Below are positions 36,301-48,035 of a DNA stretch of 64,000 bases, one piece after another. The position numbers were made by a program, and so were the translations under genes. The stretch comes from Rachycentron canadum. Lineage: Eukaryota > Chordata > Actinopteri > Carangiformes > Rachycentridae. Numbering within the stretch: position 1 is the stretch's first letter; each line of letters starts with the position of its first letter. A model generated the notes under the pieces. That model worked only from the letters and a program-made list of their open reading frames with translations, ran no database searches and had not been told where the DNA came from. The stretch covers positions 5,212,133-5,276,132 of the forward strand of contig CM076671.1 of the NCBI GenBank assembly GCA_038496675.1. Reading direction: 5' to 3'.

Positions 36301-39300
36301 TGTGTATGACCAGCATCACAAAGGTGATTTAGTTCTTAGGCTGAGGTTTGTCTTGAAGTGAAACCTGGAGCCAAAAGCCACAATCTCCACTCTTAACACC
36401 TCATACTGAGCCTTCCCTCTCCAATCTTCAGTGTGGCACGCTGGAGGAGGGAGGCCATGGGGGGAACCTGACAGAGCGCAGCCTCCAGGATGCCCAGCGA
36501 CTGTTCCTGATGAACGACGTGGTCCAGCCTGTGACCGTCAACCCTCTGCTCACCCAGGACAACCTGCGCTTCTCCAAGATGGTGGTGGACATCGTGCAAG
36601 GCCGAGACACCCTCTACCATGTCATGTACATCGGCACTGGTGAGCAAGAGGGGACAGAGCTGGGGTTGAGAATAGTCGATCACATGGCTGATTTTTTAAC
36701 AAAAAGTTATAAACTCGGTGACAGCTAGTTGCCTAATAACTAACTTGGCCACATTTGTATCTGTAGAAACAGGGTCTACTTCTTTATTATCATCAAAATA
36801 TACAAGACTTTGATACCAGAACTTTTCTCCTTCTCTGTCTTGTCAGAATATGGCACCATCCTGAAGGTCCTCTCCACAACCAATAAAAGCCTTCATGGCT
36901 GCTATTTGGAGGAGCTCAGGATCCTCCCTGAAGGGCAAATCCGGCCAATCAAGAGCTTGCAAATCCTCCAAAGTGACAGGTCCTTGTTTGTTGGGCTGGA
37001 TGACAGATTGGTGAAGATCCCATTGGAGCGATGCTCCAGCTATCCAAACGAACGGTACAATCATTTTATCAGTTTAGACTTTTAGTGTTGTTTTATAGTT
37101 TATCAAAAAATGAATGAACCCACCTTTGACATGGGATTAACAAAAACAATGGAATATATATAATTAAGCATATGCAAAGTCCATAATCAGCAGTTGATCT
37201 TTCAGTAAAAGTTATAGTCTGCTCAGTCTATGAATTTTTTGCTGCTGTTGGTGAGTGTGTCAATTCACTAGCTCAACTTAAAAATGCTTAAAAAGATTTA
37301 TTAACCTTCTGCCATTAAAGAGAGAAACAGGCGTGGGTGTCCAAATCTGAAAGGCCCAGAGTAAACGCTGACAAAGATGATTATGTAAAGAGCCATTTTT
37401 ACTTTCCCTGTAAAGAAACTACTTTTGAACTGTCAGTCCATACTTTGGCAAGCCGCCGAGCAGACATTACATAAGTAGACTGTTAATGAATTTGCTCACA
37501 GTAAATGCGTTACTAGAATTTGCTGACAACCTTACAAAATATTGTATGATGTACAGTAATTTCTCAGTATTAGCCCCTGTAGCAGCCCTCCCACTGGAAA
37601 CACAATAGAAGTTCTTTGATCCAGTGAAAACATTATTCTAGTCAATCCTGCTGATTGTAGACTGTCGAAATGTGCGGACTACTGGAGCTTTTGAATGTCA
37701 TTTTCAATCAGCATTTCATTGAAAACAACTGTGTTGCAGGGAGTCTGGATAATTCTGCAACTTCGACCATTACTGACTGACTCTCTGATCTCATATTAGT
37801 TACTGCATGGAAGCTCGGGACCCATACTGTGGCTGGGATCACAAACAGAAGCGCTGCACCACCATCGAGGAGAGCTCCAATATGAACCAGTGGACCCAAA
37901 ACATCACAGAGTGTCCAGTAAGACACACACACGCTTACTCCTGCGCAATGGTCTTTACTGCGTGAAACATATTTAAAATGCTTAGGTGTTAAGAGAAGAA
38001 GTTCCTTTGTGACAAAATGTATGAAAACAAGCATCAGACCGTTTATTCTCATATTCCCATATTAAAGAACTTTTCGTGGCATTAATATCATTTTCAGGAC
38101 ATATACCAGTTTTGATGCGTTTAGGTAAATCTGACTTTCCTCTCAAATCCTTTCTCGAGGTGAGGAACCTAACGCAGGATGGTGGTTTTGGTCCTTGGGC
38201 ACCATGGCAGCCCTGCAACCACGACGATGGCGAGGGCTCCATCAGCAGCTGCGCTTGTCGGTCTCGCTCGTGTGACGGACCGGTGGCCCGATGTGGTGGG
38301 GTCGAATGCAAGGGCCCCACCATCCAGGTGGCAAACTGTTCCAGGTACGTCTTCACACAGATCTTCATTACTTTAGATCTTGAACCACACCAGGATGAAG
38401 TTGGACATATATTGTGAAAGAGTAATCGAGTTTTATTACCAGGGAAAAAATAGCCAAATAAATCTGAACGCACTTTATATTAATACACCCTGATTTTATG
38501 AAGAGTCACAAGGTTATTTTATTAGATTTTTTTTTAAAGAATTTTATCTACATAGTGAAAAATGGACCAATGAATAAGTGGACAAGTTGTTAAGATAATG
38601 AATGTAGTTGCTTAGCTTTTGCAGTTAAATGAGTTTGCTGTGAAATATTTGCTCCATCATCCTCAGTTGTATCTTTGTGGGGCAGTTGCTAATGTTAACA
38701 AGTTGCTGGAAACAAGGTTGATAAAAGAGGAGCCTATGTGCCATGAAATGGCCAAATTCTTGAGTTACGTGTAATTTACTATTCCCTTCTCACACCCCGT
38801 TCCTCAGAAATGGCGGCTGGACTCCCTGGTCTTCATGGGGCCAGTGCAGCAGCACCTGTGGCATCGGATTTGAAGTGAGGCAACGGTCCTGCAACAACCC
38901 CTCGCCTCGCCACGGTGGTCGAATATGTGTCGGTCAGGGTCGAGAGGAGAGGTGAGGAGGAATGTGAAAATGAAATCATCGTCACCATTATTGCAGAAAC
39001 ATCATCGACTGCCATCTTTGCTGCACGGCAGTGTTAAGGTTCTAGATATCACCACTTTGGATAGAAATGACATCAGTGAGAGTAGAAACCTTGTCGGCCT
39101 GAGCGCTAATGTCACCACTGTTTCAGACAGATGTTTGAAAGTTGAGGTAAATGGAACCAAATAGACTGAAGACGACTGTAACATTGACACAAAACTAAGT
39201 GAAGTCTTTGTATTTCCAGGCTGTGCAATGAGAAAAAGCCTTGTCCCCTGCCAATGTTATGGACAACATGGAGCCCCTGGGCTCACTGCAGTGCTGAATG

Positions 39301-42300
39301 TGGAGGTGGGGTCCACTCCAGGACCAGAACCTGTGAGAATGGAAACACTTGTCCTGGATGTGCCACGGTACTGCAGTACTTAAATAAAAAAAAAAAAAAA
39401 AAAAACTGCAAAATTATGTTTGCAACTCCAGATGTAAGATTGCAAATTTATTTGCATCTGGGATCAAGAACATGGTATCAAACATGTGTTAGATTAAACA
39501 TTGTCATAATCTTTAAAAGCAATCCCACTTCTCATTCATGGGATTATTCTCAACACTGTAGCTGTGTGGTGTCAGGCACATGCTGATAACCTTACAGTGC
39601 GCTGTCTCAGTGTTTACCCCCAGTCACTGAGACCTGGGGTTTAAACTGCGTGTGCCTGTATATGTAAAAATCTTACATTGCTGAAACCTTGATTAATCTA
39701 GTCCATAAGAACTAACTGTGAAGCGACATTTTATGTCTTCAGTTAGATGCAGCCTTGTTTAAATAGTCCCATTCAGCATAATAATGAGAGGCATAATTAA
39801 CTCCCTCTGGGGAAAACTGCAGTATTTGCTTGTTGTTTGACAGAGTCTATTATGGCAACAACTTGTCTCTGTAAGATGTTTATAATGAATTAGTGGAAAC
39901 AGGATGTATGGCTTTGGGAGATAAAGTCAACATGCTTCAATCTGGGACACAGCAATGAGTTTAGAGTCTTAATTACCATTAATGACGATAGGCTGCATAC
40001 AATGTGTCTTCCAGGAGTATAAGGTCTGTAACCTGGAGGCTTGTCCTGAAGTACGACGCAACACCCCCTGGACCCCCTGGATGCCAGTCAATATTAGTCA
40101 CGATGGGTCACGACAAGAGCAGAGATTCAGGTACACCTGCCGGGCACTGCTGCCAGACCCCCAGCAGCTCCAGCTGGGCAAGAAGAAGATGGAGACCAGG
40201 TTTTGTCCGAATGACGGGTCTGGAGCCTGTCAGACTGACTGTAAGTACAGGGAATGAGCACGGAGCAACTATAACATCAATTCTTTCCCTTCTCACTCTG
40301 CAAATCACAAATTCAGCCACATTTTGAGGCACAGCTGGTGCCATGATTACCTGTTAGAAGGCAGGTGCATCCAGATACCACCCTAACCTGGGGCTTGCGT
40401 AGCTGGGGGACACCTTTTAGGTTTGAGCTAGAGAGTATTTATTTTTGTGCAGCTGCTTAACATGGATTAAAACAGTTTAAGAGCAAAACAAAGCCTGGCC
40501 CAACTCTATAGATCAGCCCAATATACAATATCTGGAAAACTGCACCTGTCTGGATTTTTAAACAGTGTCCCAGGTTGCCGTAATAAACACAGCTGGTTTC
40601 CTGTCTGTAGAAATCAATCAGCAGATTGATTAAACATCATTATGGGGAAGCAGATGTCCACCTCCTCCACCCCCAAGAGATGTGCAGGTGTTTCTCTTCA
40701 TGGACTCTAAATTATTTCATACTGCATAAAAATTATATTTTTAACTAAAATCATTCTGGACAATTAGTCCAAAATAGATAAAGCTGATGAGCTGAAGATG
40801 CCATTATTTTCATTCTAACTTGTGCAGATGCTCTCAACTTCTTTTAAATAGAGAAAAAAAACAGAATGAAATATTTGTGCTGGCCTCATTTGAAAGCCTC
40901 AGGAACTACTCCTGATTCATATGTAAATAATTTGTGATTATGGATGCCCACGTGTGTGGGTGCACAGGGAAAACTAGTTCATTTTTCAACATGACCCACA
41001 TTGCACCTCACAAATTAAAGTTTCACGACACGGTGTCTGCGTGCTGACTTTGGCAATACAAAGATCAGTGATTCTTATTTGAACTCAAACTGCATGAATA
41101 AGTTTAGATTTTCTGAGCATTTACTCATTTAACAGGTTGTTTTAAATTAAATGATTTATTACAGAGTGAATGTTGTTTAACTTTATTCTCTCTTATGTCT
41201 GTACCTTGTTTATCATTATTATTTGAAGGAGACTGGAGAAAACGATTGCTTTATTCTTGGCAATTTTTGGTAATTTTAGTTTCTAATAAAGCAAATAAAA
41301 TATGCTTTTCAGCCCTGGTTGAAGACTTGGTGAAGACTAGTGGCCGAACTCTGTCCCAGCCCCAAGGTGCTCGCTGGGGATCCTGGGAAACGTGGTCCAG
41401 CTGCTCCCAGCAGTGCTCTAGAGGTTTTCGAACCCGGAAACGTAGCTGCTTGACGGCAGAAGGCTGGACCAACCCAAACGCCTGCATAGGATCTCCTGTG
41501 GAGTATCAGGACTGTAACACTCAACCCTGTCCAGGTAACTGGAAAGTTTTGGCAGTTTAGTTGCATAAGCAGAAAATGTATTTTTTCTAGATGAATAAAT
41601 ATCAATAATAATCATAAATTAATTGTATTTGTGTGCACCAGTGAGCGGGGCCTGGTCTTGCTGGTCGTCTTGGTCCCAGTGCTCATCTAGCTGTGGGGGC
41701 GGACATTATCAGCGGACTCGGACGTGCAGCAGCCCACCCCCTGCCAATGGAGGAGACATTTGTATAGGCCTGCACACTGAAGAAGCCCTCTGCAACACTC
41801 ATGCTTGTGAAGGTATGGAATAATTTGTACAGTCACACTACAGAAGATTTTTTTCTGTAAAACCTGTAGTGAGAGAGTATAAAGCCAATGCAACACCATC
41901 CAAACATCTTTTCTGAAAGAAGAAGAAAAGAATATAAAGCCCTCAGATTCATCTGCAGTATAATTAATAAATGAATAATTTAGCAGCAGGATTTTTGATA
42001 CCACTACTGGCAGATGTCACAGTTAGAAAGACTCAAAATGCACACATAGTGCCTGATAGAAAGAGTTTCTCTGCCATTAAAAATCTTTTTATCTTCTTGT
42101 ATCACGTCCACAAGTCATTTATGTTATGGCGTTTGCATCACACTTTGCATATTTTCATTGCCAGAATTTTGGTTTGAAAGGGGTTTACGGAGTTTATAGT
42201 CATTTATCGTAATTATCACACCATAAGTATTCTCCATAGATTCACCCTGTCCCCCTCGATTAAATAATGGTGTTTGTATGGTTGTTGATGGGAAATCTTC

Positions 42301-44554
42301 TCCACACAGAAAGTAGTGAATCAATGTTTGCATTGAGAAGGCAAACAACATGGTTGTTGGAGGTTATGCCAGCATGCATTGGCTGAAAGTCAGAAATAAA
42401 AAAAACATTAATAGAATAGCCACAGATTTTACAAATGATCCAAAGATGGATGGATGCATCTGTTGTGTACCTCCATTCATTTCTAAGTAGGGACATGGGA
42501 AGCAAATTGGTGTAATTAACTTCTCATCCATTTTACACTTTTGTTCAGTAAACAAATTGACCCCAGCCGGCACACAAGGAGGCTGAACTGTGACTGGCTG
42601 TTGAGTGATGATGACCACTGCACCGTGGCCAACATTTCTTGTTAACCATCCATACAGCCTCTCTGGTCACTGGCTTCCTGTCAGTGGCCGTTTGACTTTG
42701 TTGTTGGCTGTTTGAAAGCACAGTAAGAACGACTTTATTTTCCCCAAGATATCTCATTACAAGAAAGCTACCTCTTGCAGTCTTTTTGGGGGTAGCCAAT
42801 ATGCAAACTTCTTACTGCTATTCCTGAGTCATCTCCTAAACAGCAGACGTGAGCCGGGTCTTGTTACATAATCCAATCAAATTCTAAATGAATACCTTTT
42901 TAGGTCTTTCTTTTGAAGTGGAGGTATTTAATATAGGTTGGCTGGGATATGCTGATGCTATGTCTGTGCTGCAGGATATGTACCAAGAAGATAAGGACAC
43001 AGAAGCACATCCCAAAACATAATTTATCGGTTTCCGTTAACATTTAGGGCATCTTATTTTTATTAATATGCAAACCTTTCTACCCCAGCCAAGAGAGATT
43101 TGAGCATTTTTTAAATATATCTTTAGGTTTTAAAAGCATCAGATATTTTCAAAATTATGCAGATAACTTGGATGATGGTTAAAAAAGAATCTGCTGTCCT
43201 TTGTGACCCTTTCATTTCGGTCCTCAGGTTGGGGTGAGTGGACAGAGTGGGGGGATTGTGATGAAGAGGGTCTGCAGCATCGCACCCGCCGCTGTGGTGA
43301 GGAGGCTGAGGCCAGTCCCTGCCAGGGAAACCTCACCCAGTCTCGGCCATGCCAGCCCCATGAGGTGCCAGGTAAACACATGTTTTTATGGATTTCCATT
43401 TCTTATGGAAATTGTTCTATGATAAAATTTTATCAAGTACAAGTTTCATCTGCAGGGATTTTACTTCACGACGCTGATATTCTCTCCCTCTTTCATTTCG
43501 TCTTTCTCCAGTCATTTTGCCCGGACAGGAAGACCACAGCTGTGGAAGTAAGGCAAAATGTCTTTGCGTTCGGTCTCCCCAACTTGTCATATTTAGTTAC
43601 CAGCTCACACACACACCCCTCCTGTTTGTTTGTACTTATTACTGTTATTCCCAACAGAATCTGCCAGGTCTAATGTCTTCATTCTCCTGTTTCATCCAAA
43701 GCAAATCAATGTCACCTCAGTTTGATTGCAGCCTCTGAACATGTAGCAACACCTTGTTATTTTCCCAAGGTTACAGAGTTATTGGCTTTTTTTTTGCCTC
43801 ACAGTCGGTAGCACATTGACTTTTGTGTGTAGGTTTGGCCCCATGTGGCGCCTGACTGGCCAAAGCATGGCATCGTTATTGGTCTTTTGATGAAGTTTCA
43901 TTGCAGCCAGATACCAACGTCAACTTGTAAGTCAAGTTTTAAGTCTCCTGCCACTTGTCCCTTGACTCCCTCTGTCACCCCTCCTCTTCCAGCCTTTACC
44001 TTGTTCCAGTTAGTGGCTGTGGGCCTTGCTAGTTTCTTCGCAGCAGCATTACTGTCAGCGCTGGCCTACACCTACTGCCACCACCTGAACCGGCCGTCAG
44101 CAGAGTCAGCAGTCATCCACCCCAGCACACCCAACCACCTCACCTACAACAAGCAGGGCAACGCGGCGCCAAAGAATGAGAAGTACATCCCTATGGAGTT
44201 TAAGGTAGACTGGCTTAGTTGTTTCATGTTTCATGAATTCTCAACAGTGATATTGACACTTTACTCTGGCTGATGTGATCTGAGAGACAAGAAAAGATAA
44301 GGATCAGACAAGAAGCTAATGCAGCAAAATGTCTGAAAAGTGATGTTTTTCATCTATCTTTCCTGAGCAAAAATTCTGTTTCTACCCCGTAGTCACTAAA
44401 CAAGAACAATCTCCATGTGAACGACGAAACATGCAACCACTTCTCCTCCCCGCTGCCATCCAGCAATATGTTCACCACCACCTACTATCCTCCCAGCCTG
44501 AGCAAGTACGACTTCCATCCAGACTCCCCCTGCAGGACCTACATGCACAGCTGA
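30388..44554 (+). CDS. sema5b: Semaphorin-5B, complete, 21 coding exons
   Basis: A type I membrane axon-guidance protein. Coding exons are 30388-30532, 33219-33318, 33498-33543, 33769-33831, 33934-34032, 34994-35207, 35314-35599, 35756-35891, 36432-36639, 36847-37054, 37800-37917, 38160-38344, 38808-38951, 39220-39367, 40015-40240, 41313-41534, 41642-41812, 43228-43371, 43512-43547, 43993-44204 and 44393-44554. They total 3273 nt (1090 residues), all GT-AG and in phase. Domains in order are: signal peptide (about 1-28); Sema domain (about 45-495, with CGTNAFTPVC and RFLLEDTWTTFMKARLNCSR); PSI module (about 497-540, ARDPYCGWD); a thrombospondin type-1 array (about 546-952, repeated W..W..C and C...CGGG); a hydrophobic TM segment (about 970-995, LFQLVAVGLASFFAAALLSA); and a cytoplasmic tail with HPSTPNHLTYNKQG and a shared PKNEKYIPMEFK motif. 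GVARCPYDPRHNST, CPEVRRNTPWTPW and the tail match SEMA5B rather than SEMA5A. ATG 30388 is the first ATG that opens the signal peptide. I cannot tell which teleost duplicate this is. Confidence 0.96.
30533..33218 (+). other. sema5b: sema5b intron after the signal-peptide exon
   Basis: A 2.7-kb intron, AT-rich in most of its length. Its last about 290 nt (32926-33218) are an unusually long pyrimidine-rich tract directly before the acceptor. No other feature recognised. Confidence 0.7.
32926..33218 (+). promoter_or_regulatory. sema5b: Very long polypyrimidine tract before the sema5b exon at 33219
   Basis: Nearly 300 nt composed mostly of C and T, with many CTCCTC, TTCTTCC and TCTCTCC words that resemble PTB-binding sites. 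It ends in CTCTCCACTCAG at the splice acceptor. Overlapping Pro/Leu/Phe-rich ORFs here come from composition only. A role in regulated splicing is inferred. Confidence 0.5.
34312..34545 (+). mobile_element. Diverged fish MITE in sema5b intron
   Basis: GCGCCGCAACTGATCATTAT is followed by TCGTCAATTAATCTGTCAG, GTTGTTTGG and a later CCAAAAGTATTCAGTTT block. This order matches the widespread teleost MITE whose other end is seen at 28140-28192 and whose reverse copy is at 55965-56215. No coding capacity. Confidence 0.6.
34562..34615. repeat. Perfect hairpin: 20-bp inverted repeat with 6-nt loop
   Basis: The left arm at 34566-34585 (CTGAAATGGTGAGCCAATAA) is exactly reverse-complementary to 34592-34611, with loop CTGGTA. 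Beyond one mismatch, three more base pairs extend the stem to 34562/34615. It lies in the sema5b intron between a MITE and a SINE, and may be the product of an inverted MITE end or a foldback RNA. Confidence 0.9.
34860..34954 (+). mobile_element. tRNA-derived fish SINE, internally deleted, with target-site duplication
   Basis: The element starts GGCGGCACGGTGGTGCAGTG, with TGGTGCAGTGG resembling a polymerase III A box and GGGTTTGATTC a B box. It ends in a GGATGGATGG tail. It is flanked by 9-bp direct repeats TGACTTCAG at 34851-34859 and 34955-34963. Compared with the full family that I remember, the middle is missing. It lies in the sema5b intron before exon 34994. Confidence 0.8.
39386..39405. 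repeat. Poly-A run in sema5b intron
   Basis: 20 adenines just 18 nt after the exon that ends at 39367. No retroposon body or target duplication is recognisable beside it. Confidence 0.9.
40241..41312 (+). other. sema5b: sema5b intron, no recognised content
   Basis: 1.07-kb AT-rich intron between thrombospondin-repeat exons. No repeat, RNA gene or ORF that I can support. Confidence 0.6.
41813..43227 (+). other. sema5b: sema5b intron, no recognised content
   Basis: 1.4-kb AT-rich intron between the fifth and last thrombospondin-type exons. Several short ORFs on both strands look like chance. No named repeat. Confidence 0.6.
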
Positions 44555-45040
44555 GAGGAGGTCAGGCTCTAACAAAAAAAACCCTCTTTCCTCACCACCT
44601 GACCGGTTTCCTCATTCAAAACAAATACACCAAGATTTTGATAGATGGTAAAGAAAGTCTTACACACCAAAATCATCCTCATGTCCAGTCAGTTGTTTTG
44701 ATCTGTGGATTCCTGTTAGTCCGTGTGATCCACAGGCATCACTGTAAATGTCTTACAAGGGACTATTTCTTCAGTAGAGAGTAGTTTAAATTTTTAAACT
44801 CTGTGACGACCACAGGTGAACTCAAAGTCTTCTCCATTGTATTCGGATATAAGGCAAACCTGAGCAAATACAAAGTAATGATGGCAGTTTTTCTTTTATC
44901 AGACAGTGGAGTGTAACAGAGATTGGAGGGCATGCACACAACTAAATGTCTCACATCACGCACAGTCATCACATTATGTGCAGTTATGTGTTGCAGCAGT
45001 GTGCAGAAGGCACGGGACAGTGTACAAATAATCAATGAAT

Positions 45041-45300
45041 CAAAGGAATAGTTTCACGTTTTGGGAAACACATTTCTCTTATTTCTGAACGTTAGACTAG
45101 CAGATGCCACTGTCACACATTAAATATTAAAGCCAGGAGACAGTTAGCCTAGTTTAGCTTAGCATAAAAACTGGAAGCAAGGGGAAACAGCTCGCCTGCC
45201 TCTGGCCAGTGTTCAAAAACATTGACCGACACCTCTAATGTTACTAACTAACATGTTGTATCTCATTTAATGGGTTAAACAAATGAGATGCAGGTTTTAA
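45041..45300 (+). repeat. Percomorph interspersed repeat inside the sema5b 3' UTR
   Basis: GGAATAGTTTCACGTTTTGG, then GTTAGCCTAGTTTAGCTTAG, CATAAAAACTGGAAGCAAGG and GGAAACAGCTCGCCTGCCTC occur in the order of a repeat family that I recognise as abundant in percomorph genomes. It is the same family as the fragments at 2362 and 2735. Diverged, no ORF. Confidence 0.65.
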
Positions 45301-46625
45301 AAGTGTTGGCTGGTGCTTTCTTGTCTGTGGACAAGTCAGACTAGAAGTTTCCCCCTGCTCCCAGTCTACATTTAAAGCTAAGTATGTAGTTGTGTCATGG
45401 CAGCAGCTCCGTACCGATCTTTTCTTCTCAATGAAAGAAAGCCAATAAGGTATATTACCCAAAATGATTAACCGTTTCTTAAAGGGCTTTGCACAACTTT
45501 ACCAACTTTCTGCCCCACCCCTCCCTCCACATGGAGGAACCGTGTTTTCAAACTACCAACTACAGCTGAACCATTCCTCTCACTTTGCCCACCCTGAGGT
45601 GCTCCACTTGTATCAGGGCAGTGTGAAAGCAGAGTAGGACCCAGCAGTCCAGGGCTTCAATTACACTTCACACACTGTATGCACCTGGACTTCCACTGGA
45701 CTGAGAAGAGACTCATCTGCTCCTCATGTATTTTATGTATTTTTGCAGGTGAGCTCTGAGGACTAATACTGTATATGGACTATATAGGCAGCTTGGACAC
45801 TTGCTAAGTGTGGATTGCCTTCAGTAAATCTGTGGAGAAAAAAACACTACAAATGAACTGTTCTTCAAAACATCCGCACACATTATTGTTCACTGAGCGC
45901 GAATGGATCGAACAAATGAACAGAAACTTCTGGCGTATTTGCTTTAATTTTAATGTTTAGTAGCGTCTACAACGGAAAACACTGAAGAGGACATTTTGAC
46001 AGGCCTCACTATGTACTGTACATCACTGAAGTCTGCTGACTTTTCTGTCAGTAGATTAGATGAATAATTGTAGGGGTGTTGTATCTATCTCCTAAAAAAA
46101 ACAAAACAACAAAAAAAAAAAAAAAAAGACAAAACATGATTGATTTTCTACTTTATAACAGGCAATTTTGTCATCCCCCGTTTTCTGGATGTTAATGCAT
46201 TAAGGTTGTTTTTCAACAATCACCAAATACAAGACAGCTATATCTGTGTTATCTTTCACACACCATAGCAGCTACAGGCTTTTCAACAAAAAGGTAACTT
46301 TGACAAATGTAACACAACAATATGTGTGACTGTGCTGGATTCATGTCATCCAGCAGGTTTCAAGTCTTTATATCTTGTTTCTCTGAAACGTGAACGTTAA
46401 GGGGTGGAAAGCGACGGCTGCATGGATGGTAGGAAAAACAGTGGAAAGTGTCCTGCAGAGTTATAACTTTGAGATTTGTTTTGATAAATTATGCTAAACA
46501 CTGGTTTAATATAAAGCAAGTCAAAGGTGATTTTACGACCCCGTTTTCTCTTCTGCTTCTGAATACGACTAACAGTGAGCCAGCTTAGAGAGAACATGTA
46601 AAAAACACACATTGTTTGACCTTGC

Positions 46626-46712
46626 ACGATTTCCTCCCGCAATCCAAAAACATACATTTTAGATGAACTTGTTACTCTAAATTGTCCGTAGATGTGAATG
46701 TGAGTGTGCATG
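46626..46712 (+). mobile_element. 3' fragment of the tRNA-like fish SINE
   Basis: TTCCTCCCGCAATCCAAAAA, then TTGTTACTCTAAATTGTCCG and TAGATGTGAATGTGAGTGTG correspond to the middle and 3' part of the family at 34860, the part deleted in that copy. Confidence 0.65.
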
Positions 46713-48035
46713 TTTGTCTGCTTCGAGCTTATTAGGTATAAATGCAGACTCTCACCTCCTGGATGGAGTTAAACATTTACCAGGCACTTGTATAAACATG
46801 TTTTTCACTTTTTTTGTTGCCTATTTCAACAAACTGTGGATTATGTGTGACATGATCCCTGTGATATACAAATACATAATTTCCAAGAGGTTTCCTGGAA
46901 AAAACAGTATAAATTAGTACAGGGGAAACAGGAGTACCATTGATAGTATTGCCCCATTCAAAACCAAGAAGATATTAATGTTTCTTTTATTAGTGGAAGC
47001 ATTATTCTCTATATAGCTTGTTTTCCATTCATGTTGAATATGCATGCTTGTAAAAAAAAAAGTGAAGCGAACTCGTCTAAATTGCTTAAAGACTGGCAAT
47101 TTAATTGGAAGTAATCGACTGGAAGCGCCTGTGTTTTCCCTGTAATTAGTACCAAACACTGTTTGCAAGAAGTGTCTTGGAAATTATTCTGAAATTACAG
47201 ACATGTAAAATAAAACAGTTTCAAGAGATGAACTGCTGAAAAATAAAACAAACAAATCAGTGGGTCATTAAAGCCACTGCATGTGATTTTTGAAGATTTT
47301 GTCCAGTGTGAGAAAATACACCGCCCCCTACGTTCATACAAACAAAACTATATACCATCAGTTTAATATCTGAGTAATGTCACAGAGAAAAAATCTGCAC
47401 ATAGGTGTTTTAAATAGTGTTCAAATATTCACCATCTGTTTTCCGTTTCATTCCACGACACCGCGTTGGTATTTAAGTTAACCTGTGCTGTGAAATGTAT
47501 GTTGTTGATGTTGATACAGTATCTTGCCTCTAAATTGTAAATACCAAGAAATGAATTCAGGTGTTTCTCACCATTTGCAGTGTTATGTAGCATGAAACAA
47601 CCAGCCCTGATAATGTGTGTGTTAAAGTTTGGGTGCTTGTGTACAAGTAGCAGCATGCACTGATGCTCTTACGTGAATATACGTAACATGTTTGTGTAAA
47701 CTGTACAGATATGTTTGTATGTACTTTGGCCAAGACAACAGAAATAGTCATTTTTAAAAGCTTATGTTTTGTATTTAAAAGCATAACTCGACACCCTCCT
47801 TTGTTGTGAAATCTGAATCACCACATTAGACGCAGCATATCCTCACAATTAATCAACAGATCCCTAAATGTAAATTTGTTTTGTTCCCAAAAACACTTCT
47901 TCTGAATATGATTGGTGTGCATTTGACTAAACACTGCCTTTTTGGACACTGTGAACTTTTGGTACTCTATATTTTTGTATAATGTACACTGTAAAAAAAA
48001 ATCAAGATGAATAAATCAATTTTGGTGCCAATATT

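Larger units (their letters stand above)
44555..48035 (+). other. sema5b: sema5b 3' untranslated region
   Basis: About 3.5 kb after TGA 44552-44554. The best terminal signal is AATAAA at 48010-48015, preceded by a TGTATAATGTACACTGTAAA stretch and followed by T/G-rich sequence. Another AATAAA near 47209 could give a shorter form. A TGTAAATA Pumilio-type element is at about 47537. A fish repeat is embedded at 45041-45300 and a SINE fragment at 46626-46712. Extent is inferred. Confidence 0.5.
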
